In this document: positions 56,854 through 64,000 of the stretch, one piece after another | How the letters are laid out: every line of letters starts with the position of its first letter | How positions within the stretch are numbered: position 1 is the first letter of the stretch | NCBI RefSeq assembly: GCF_019112545.1 | Contig: NW_025064917.1 | Coordinates: 195,940 to 259,939, forward strand | Reading direction: 5' to 3' | DNA from: Guyanagaster necrorhizus | Lineage: Eukaryota; Basidiomycota; Agaricomycetes; Agaricales; Physalacriaceae | DNA length: 64,000 nt | Translations under genes and position numbers: made by a program | Notes under the pieces: generated by a model | What the model was told of the DNA's origin: nothing | Databases searched by the model: none | What the model saw: only the letters and a program-made list of their open reading frames with translations

Positions 56854-59581
56854 TCAGGCGCGAGAAGAAATTTGCCGTATATCCTTCCATAATCCTCTGA
56901 CGAAGGCGGCGACGCCGAAGCGGCCTTCCCATAAAGGAAGAATGCCGATGGTGAGTGCAGCGTAGAATGCCCAAAGGAAAATTGTCACAACCCAGAAGGT
57001 GAAAAATCCTGAACGAGAGACGACGTCAGGTCGTTCGTAGCCTGCCGCATGAAAATGTATTCTTACCCTTCGAAAAGACATATCCAGTGAAATACATGGG
57101 AAGTGGAACCAAAATGCAGAAAATGAGCGTCATGGCTGTTGCAGCCCAAAGTGCCTTTGCCCGTCCCGCTTTCAAGACGCGTTCGGCATCGTCGGACAAG
57201 TCAACTTCGACGAGTTCGTCTGAACCTTCCTTTGTCATGATGATTGTTGTGTTAGTTTGGCCTTTCTCCTTGTCGTCAGTTTCTTTTTCCTCGTCGTCAG
57301 ACGAGTGCGTATGTTCATGAGCTTCGCCGTGGGCTTTCACAGCTGTGATCTCGTGCTTCAGACGGTTCCAATCAAAGTTCTGGTTACCGCCGATGAAGGT
57401 CCTAAGCAGATAGTCAAGCACACGGAATACGCGCGACAAGGGATTGCTTACAACAACGGTACGAAAAAGAGGGGTGCGATGATGGAGATGCCATTTCCTA
57501 AGGCCAGTGGTTTGAGAGTAGAGAGGGTGTCGATGGTGATGACGCCGGAGTAATGCTTTGTGGACACAAACCACGCTACAAGCGCGACTGATGAACCAAG
57601 GACAGGAGCACCAACACACGCAAGGGTGTTCATTCGTGCCCAAGTTAGCGTACATACCATAGGAATGACGGCACTGTGCGAATATGTGAATAAGATCATT
57701 GTTGGAGGGCCTCAAGGCTTTGTTGAACGAACCTGTCGACAACGATACCGATTGCGGTGACGATGAAGTTGACAGAGAACCCGGCATGGAGGAAACCACA
57801 GGCAATGGCGCCGACAGAGAGACCGAAAAGGATGACGGTAAGATGAGCAATGGCTTTCAATTGTTTATCAGAGGCCTAGGAATGATATTATCATCTGAGA
57901 TCACGGAGATTCGAATAATTATGCAGGGCGCACCTTGGGGTTAATATAAGTTCGGTAGATATCATAGGTAACCAGCCCGGTGACGGCCATTGTCTCAGAA
58001 CTCATAGCACTTGTTGCAGCCATGAACAGCATAACCTTCATTTGAACCCGTCAGACTTATCATTCGGCAACGAGAATATGATGCTTACAATAACAGCACC
58101 AGCACCACCCTTACCAAGAACCGTCAAGGCGGCCAATGGCATCGGCAATCCCTCCGATACCTGAGCTGCCGTCAAGCGGTCAGGATAGGTTGGCCAGGAG
58201 GAATGGCTTTCGAGAGCCGCAGCCGCGAGACCCCAAGTACTGGCGAGACAGAAGGGAATGGCAAACCAGGCGGTTCCTCCCAAAAGGTACCCGCCGATGG
58301 TGCTCTCTGGGTTTGCTGCAATAGCCTGAAATATATTCAGTGAGCCAATTGAAGAGGGTCATAAGAGAAGTAGAGTAAATACCTTCTGGAACAGCTGCGA
58401 GTCAACAGCGGCGCTGAGCAAAAAAAGATTATGAGTATACAACGATGGTATAGAAACCCAGAAATCTTACGAGAAGCCGCTTCCTACGAACACCGCACCT
58501 AAGATTTCAGAGTAATTATCTTGACCGTGAGCACCTAGAACGTAGACTTACCCACAAGACCACCAGACAGGGACTTCATGGTCAGATATTCTCCGTCTTG
58601 GTTGCCATCGATGGGATGGGCAAGCGCTGCTTTTCGAAGCAATTCGTACATATCGCCCGGAGACCCAATCAAGCTCGAAGTGCCATAGACGACGATAACA
58701 GATATGAGCAAGATAATGTAAATGATCAAAGTGTGAACATAGTCCGACAGGAACGTAGACTTGATTCCTGTAATACGAGTCGATCAGTGAGCCAGACTGA
58801 GAGGGAATTAGCAGCACCTCCGAGGGCAGAGTAAATAATTACACCAAGAGGCAGAAGCATACAAGCTGCATCGGCACTGGAATGGTTTGTAACGTAAATG
58901 AATAGACGGGAAGATGTGTTGGGATAGAAACCCACCTCATTCCCGTCAAAGTAGAGAAAATGGAGCCAGCGCCGACGAGCAAGTTGACCGAGGCGAATAA
59001 CTGGTACAAGAACGAATAGAAAGCAAGAGTGAAGTGCCCTGCTGGTCCAAAGCGAATTTTGGCAACTTCAGCAAAAGTCTATATGCTCGTTAGTGTGCAT
59101 TTGTAAAATGGGCTCGAAACTTACATGAGCAGCCGGAGCGCGACGCTTAAGCTCGATTGCACAAGCTGTGAACAACAGGATCTGCACGCAAGCGCCAGCA
59201 CCGTACCACCAGCCACCAGAGACACCATAAGAGTATCCGTACGCAGTTGACGTAAGAAGGGTCGCTATCGAGAAGTGAGAAAGTTGCTTAGCACGAAAAA
59301 AAAGAATAGCTGACCAGCGATAGTCCAGGACGAGACAACGGAAGCCGCCAAAAGACCTGTGCGTACGGACTTTTTGGCAGTCATTTGCATCTCTGAATCT
59401 TGCGTTTCGCCGGCATATCTGCTCAGACCCCACGCAACAATACTCATGATGATGGCAAACGCTGCGCCTAACCCGATGACCTTTTTTCTCACAGCCATGA
59501 ATAGATGAACGCGTTGAATGGAAAAAAATCGCTCACGATTCCATAGCCGAAGCCGGCTGAGAATATAGGTTGAATCTGCAT
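56854..59581 (-). CDS. DUR3-type sodium:solute symporter family transporter
   Basis: Fourteen exons (minus) 59,581-59,537, 59,480-59,315, 59,264-59,125, 59,078-58,936, 58,876-58,818, 58,767-58,552, 58,498-58,471, 58,413-58,383, 58,325-58,089, 58,035-57,934, 57,875-57,733, 57,673-57,452, 57,401-57,067 and 57,008-56,854 join to 673 residues with no stop. [20 protein letters not shown] at the start, [66 protein letters not shown] and [10 protein letters not shown] are typical of fungal urea/polyamine symporters of the SSS family. About 15 membrane segments are visible, with a His/Asp/Glu-rich cytosolic loop ([20 protein letters not shown]) before the last ones. It should be a plasma-membrane importer of a small nitrogen compound. 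Placed between the dehydrogenase and the LamA-like gene, it is the likely entry point of the pathway; the substrate may be urea or something else. Confidence 0.92.
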
Positions 59582-60686
59582 TGCTCAAGGGAAGACGTGA
59601 TCAAGAGAGGCGGACAGAGAAGATCGGAAGCGCAAGCTGAGGGCGGGCGAACTTGGCATCAATTCGGAGGCCGTCCCCCGTAAGAAGTACTTCTTCGTTA
59701 TCTGTATCCGTATTCAAAAGTCAGCATTCGTTATCAGTGACATTGTAAGTTTTAAAAAAAGCGCGAGATGGCCAACAATATTATCGGCACTTATCACCGG
59801 CACGCTTGAAGAATAAAGCGGAATTTGAGCGCGTTCTACAATTTCAGGGTCAAAAATCGGCACCTTTAGCTGTTTCCCTTTAGAATCCTTGCAGATACAC
59901 CTCTTATCCTTTATCATCATCAAATTGAACAGCAACTTTAGACACGGAGATTTGAGCAGTCAATCGGGGACTTTCATGGCCTAATTGTGCGTCTATCTTT
60001 GAAATAAAATAAAATAGACTTTCAGGGTTGTTGTCTGGCCCAAGAGGAAGAAGGTGCATCTTTTTCCAATGCAGTCGACCCAATTCAAGTTTTCAATCTA
60101 TTTTTTATTGCATCTAATCCTAAGAGAAACATAGCTTAATGAAATTTAAAAGTCATAAAAATATAATGCGGCTTACTGCGTCATAGATATGCGCCTGAAC
60201 TCCATGGAAACATTGAAAGCAGGCCAATAGTACCGAAACTCTAGGTTGGCCGCTGAATTTCACATGATTTTGGGTATTTCCTAGGCGCCCCAATGATCGA
60301 TCAGGTAGCACTATTTCATAAAGATACGGGTGGAGGAGACAGGCACATAAGGCGGAGTGCTTGTTCCCGTAGTTGTCGGTTCAAATTCAAAGCGGTGATG
60401 TCCAAATCAGGAACTGCCGCAGTTTTTCGCACCGCCTACACTCCGCTATCACTTTGATGGCTGGACGGCGCCGAAAGATGCCCCTGTTAATCCCTCCCTA
60501 AACTCTTTGTATACTTCCTTCATGCCTCGTGATAAGCCAGCTTATCAGCAAATGATTGTAAAGCCAGCCCTTAGTTCATTTCCCCCCGGGCTAAGACCAT
60601 TCGGCAAGTCAGCAACGTGTTACCGGGGGATTTCTCTGCGTCGCTTCCCATTGGACGTTTCTCACTGATTGTTTTCGCTCTACATC
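59582..60686. promoter_or_regulatory. Divergent promoter of transporter and LamA-like gene, with GATA sites
   Basis: This 1.1-kb region has no gene. It contains GATAAG-CCAG-CTTATC at 60,531-60,546, a perfect inverted pair of GATA sites, about 140 bp before the LamA-like start. Single sites lie at 59,790-59,796 (CTTATCA) and near 59,909, and CCAAT at about 60,292. This is the usual layout of nitrogen-regulated fungal promoters. Confidence 0.6.
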
Positions 60687-63600
60687 ATGGAATGCAAACT
60701 TCTCGTCGCGAATCGTGGAGAAATTGCCGTACGGATCATCAACAGCGCGAAGAAGTTGTCTATACCGACTGTAGCCATTTACACCCATGCGGACGCGTCG
60801 GCACCACATGTTGCCCTTGCAGACGAGGCTTACGTCGTCGGGCATGGACCTGATGGCGAAGGGTCTAACCCTAGAGGATATCTCGAGATGGATGAAATTC
60901 TAGCGATCGCTAGGAAGTCGGGCGCAACACTTCTTGCTCCTGGATATGGTTTCCTTTCTGAAAATCCTGTGAGTACAGCAGGTCTTGCCATATCTTGTGC
61001 TTAACACGCCTCGGTGTCCTGCTTTACGTCATGTTATCATGCCCCAGTGGAACTCTTTCGCTGACTTCTACCCTTAGGACTTTGCAGAATTGTGTCAGAA
61101 CGAAGGCATCACTTTCCTAGGGCCCACCCCTGAGCAAATGACCAAGATGGGCCTGAAGCATGAAGCTCGACAAGTCGCTATTGAAGCAGGTGTTCCCATT
61201 GTCCCCGGAAGCGATGGTATTGTCGACACGCTTGAACAAGCGCTGACCTCAGCACAGCGGATAGGCTATCCCATTATGCTCAAAGCGACTGGTGGAGGTG
61301 GAGGTATGGGCATGCAGATATGTGAAGACTCTAGCGACCTTGAGAGGCATTTCGTTGCTACACAGGCCAAAGGTGGTGTATGTGGCTGTAGGTCCAATTC
61401 AGTAAACCTTACTCACTCCCTCCCTTCGCGTCGTAGGCTCTGTTCAAGAACTCTGCTGTATTTTTGGAGAAATACGTCAGACAAGCTCGGCATATTGAGA
61501 TACAGTACGATGAGTCATCGTGTTCAAACTTAATTTGCTTTCTCATCCCGTTTCGAGAATTTTCGGTAACGGGGAGGGCTTCGTTACCCATTTTTCCGAG
61601 AGGGAATGCAGTGTGCAGCGACGGCATCAGGTTAGTAGGGTACCATCATGTTTGTACAGTCAACAACCTGATTATCTGTAGAAAGTTATCGAAGAAGGTC
61701 CTAGTCCATTCTTGAGCGACGGACGTGCTGACGTCAGAAAAGCGATGTGCGAAGCCGCTGTTCGTCTCTGTTCGAGCATCAATTACCGTTCAGTCGGTAC
61801 CGTTGAATTTATTGTCGATGATGAGACCGGCGATTTCTATTTCCTCGAACTCAACGCTAGAATTCAGGTTGAACACGCTGTCACCGAAATGATCAATCCG
61901 GGGCTGGATCTCGTCGAACTCATGATCAAGCTCGGTCTCAAGCAGAGAGCTGGCTTGTCGTTGAACGCCCACGAGATACCAGTGCATTCAGGCCCCACAG
62001 GGCATGCGATCGAAGCTCGTGTATACTGCGAAAACCCTATGTATGGACAATTCCAGCCTTCTCCGGGGACCCTTCATCTTGTTCAATGGCCTGAGCCTCG
62101 TCATTGGCTTCGCATCGACACTTGGGTGGCTACGGGCGTACATGTTACACCTAATTACGATCCAATGATCGCCAAACTCATCGTTGCCGGTGCTGATCGT
62201 TCAGAAGCTCTGAAGCGTATGGGGCAAGTCCTCGCAGAAACATCGATCCTTGGCCCTCCGAATAACCTTGAATATCTTGCTGAAATTGTGCGGAGCGCAC
62301 CGTTCCAGCTTGGTCAGGTCACTTTTATCCTCATGTCCATATTGGCGTCGCTCTTATACTTCTTTGAAGGTAACGACGACCTACTTGTCGACGATGGCCT
62401 TCGTCCCTCGCGCAATAGAGGTCCTGGAAGGAGGTATCTTGACGACAATACAGGATCTCCCCGGACGACGGACGGTTGGTAACGGTATCCCCCTAGGTGG
62501 TGCAGCGGACATCCTTGCCGCGAGAGTAGCCAACATGTTGGTTGGAAACACGCCAGAGACAGAGTTGCTCGAGGCGACCATGATGTGAGTGACTCCGCGT
62601 TTCGACTGTCGTTGCCCCCTAACTATGATTTTAGTGGTCCTACCCTCAAGTTTCATAGAGCAGCTGCAGTTGCGGTTACCGGAGCAACAAGTCCAGTAAC
62701 CCTGGATGGCGCTCCAGTAAGAATGTGGATGCGGCTATCAATAAAGGCTGGAAGCGTCCTTAAGATTGGAATTGTATGTCTTATTTGTATTATCTTGTGT
62801 CCTTTGCTTATCACTCGCGGCGTATCATAGTCTACGCATGGACTGCGCGCATATATCGCCGTTCTCGGTGGTCTACCTGGTTCTGCTAGTTTCATGGGTT
62901 CCAAGAGCACGCTGATGTTGGTCGGAGTTGGAGGATATCAAGGCCGGCAGCTCGTCAAAGGAGACATTCTCTCCCTCAGTCCGCAGTGTGACTCTGTCAA
63001 TAATAATGCACCTTCCGTTCCTGAGCATCTCATTCCTTGCTACCCCAATGAATGGGACATCGAGGTCCTGCCGGCGGCGCAATGGGATCACGAGTATCTG
63101 ACCCAAGAAGGGCAGGAAATGCTCACGTCGGCGAAGTGGAAGGTAAGCCCTTCAAGTGGACGCAGTGGGCTTAGATTGGAAGGCCCTCGAATCAAGTGGG
63201 CGAGAGAGGATGGTGGAGAAGGCGGCTCTCATCCTTCTAATGTGGTTGACCAAGGTTTGTCATGACATTCTTTTGAAAACATTGAAGTTGATCTTCCTTT
63301 CGTAGGGTGTAAGTATAAATTACCACCTTTCCCACAAAGGTTCAATGTTGATGCTGAATAGATTCTATTGGGGCACTCAATGTGAACGGTGATACCCCCG
63401 TTCTATTCGGCGTTGATGCTCCTGATGCTGGCGGTTTTGCTAACGTCCTCAACGGTGAGGCTGTCTTTCTTTCCATATCGTATCGTCGATGACAATGAAC
63501 CGCCATGTAGTACCTAGTGCTTCCCTTTGGAAACTAGGTCAGATACGACCAGGCGATACCATCATGTTCAAGGGGATCAGCCGGAGCGACGCACCTTGTT

Positions 63601-64000
63601 TACATGAACGTAATGATGTCTGGCTTGCTGCCATAGAGGCGAGCATCAAGTCCGAGACGGCGACTACTACACCTTCGGGCATACTGGAGTGGATTGCCAC
63701 TGGCCAAATACCTGAATCGTCCTTACGCGCACATATACCTGCCTCGGCGCTTCGTCCGGAATCTAAGATACGCCAGGTCGGAGACTCTTTCCTCTTCCTG
63801 GAAGTTGGTCCTATGCGTCTCGATGTCGTTATCTGTGGGAGATTGGAGTCATTTTTACGCGAGCTTAACAAGCGTCAGGTCCCAGGGATCTTGACAACCC
63901 TTTTGCTTATTCGAAGCTTGATGATACACTTTGATGAGCGGGTTACTGATATGGAGGCATTGCTGAAGATGATGGTCGAGATTGATGCCGATCTTCCGGA
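60687..64000 (+). CDS. LamA-like biotin carboxylase fused to KipA/AHS2 and KipI/AHS1 domains, 3' end outside window
   Basis: It has the core of urea carboxylase (Dur1,2 C-terminal half) without an N-terminal amidase. Exons 60,687-60,968, 61,078-61,377, 61,437-61,504, 61,558-61,630, 61,682-62,317, 62,370-62,584, 62,635-62,773, 62,831-63,254, a 3-nt microexon 63,306-63,308, 63,362-63,454 and 63,511 to the edge are in frame. Biotin carboxylase: [18 protein letters not shown], the glycine loop [24 protein letters not shown]. KipA/AHS2: [62 protein letters not shown]. KipI/AHS1 begins near 63,720 ([12 protein letters not shown]). A biotinyl domain may follow beyond the edge. With a LamB/PxpA partner it could activate and open a lactam; use on urea is the main alternative. 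Confidence 0.9.
63306..63308 (+). other. Probable 3-nt microexon of the LamA-like gene
   Basis: GGT lies between two complete introns of 51 bp (63,255-63,305, GTTTGT...TTCGTAG) and 53 bp (63,309-63,361, GTAAGT...CTGAATAG). Including it gives Gln-Gly-Tyr-Ser, as in relatives with Asn-Gly-Tyr; skipping it gives Gln-Asp-Ser with one 107-bp intron. Confidence 0.6.

Noticed and set aside
1..64000. CRISPR arrays, bacterial operons, functional rRNA or tRNA genes
   Set aside because: Intron-rich eukaryotic genes throughout; no regularly spaced repeats and no intact RNA gene were seen.

Overview
This is nuclear DNA of a filamentous basidiomycete, most likely an Agaricomycete. Protein genes are cut by many ~45-60 bp GT-AG introns. 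The families fit mushroom-forming fungi: class I hydrophobins, an AA9 polysaccharide monooxygenase, F-box-like proteins, and chromodomain Ty3/gypsy, Copia and tyrosine-recombinase (Ngaro/DIRS-type) retroelements. Exon joins below were worked out by eye from splice signals and reading frame; none was checked against transcripts.

Layout. (1) 1-19,060 is a nested transposon block. Element A (Ty3/gypsy chromovirus, 1-7,089, 5' end outside the window) sits in the gag of element B (Ty3/gypsy, 7,090-12,463). Element B sits in a reverse-strand Copia element (12,464-15,740), which also holds a solo LTR of the A family with a perfect 5-bp target duplication. A dead Ngaro-like element follows (about 16,090-18,990). 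From 12,464 to 19,060 the DNA is almost free of CpG, a strong sign of methylation-driven decay. (2) 19,060-35,110 is accessory: two hydrophobins sharing a conversion-like tract, a TfdA/TauD dioxygenase, a C-terminally shortened auxin-efflux-type carrier, a membrane protein, a P450 relic and an AA9 LPMO. (3) 35,900-38,470 and 42,400-49,250 hold mostly housekeeping genes (NAT9-like acetyltransferase, NAP1, F-box-like, DUF4336, SSZ1-type Hsp70). Between them, 38,800-42,110 is a graveyard of F-box, acyl-CoA-ligase and alpha/beta-hydrolase relics.

(4) 50,700-64,000 is the most coherent part: a class III (GABA-type) aminotransferase, a LamB/YcsF (PxpA) protein, a succinate-semialdehyde-type dehydrogenase, a DUR3-type solute symporter, and a biotin carboxylase fused to KipA/AHS2 and KipI/AHS1 domains (runs off the right edge). 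Together they could import a lactam or related nitrogen compound, open it with ATP (LamA/LamB-like), and pass the resulting GABA through transamination and oxidation to succinate. GATA-type sites, including a perfect inverted pair at 60,531-60,546, suggest nitrogen control. The enzyme families are read from sequence; the pathway is inference.

Other items of note: a self-priming (Tf1/sushi-like) primer site in element A; an antisense spliced gene with a Cys6 cluster inside element A; a probable 3-nt microexon; and two tandem micro-duplications whose second copy lacks an intron exactly.
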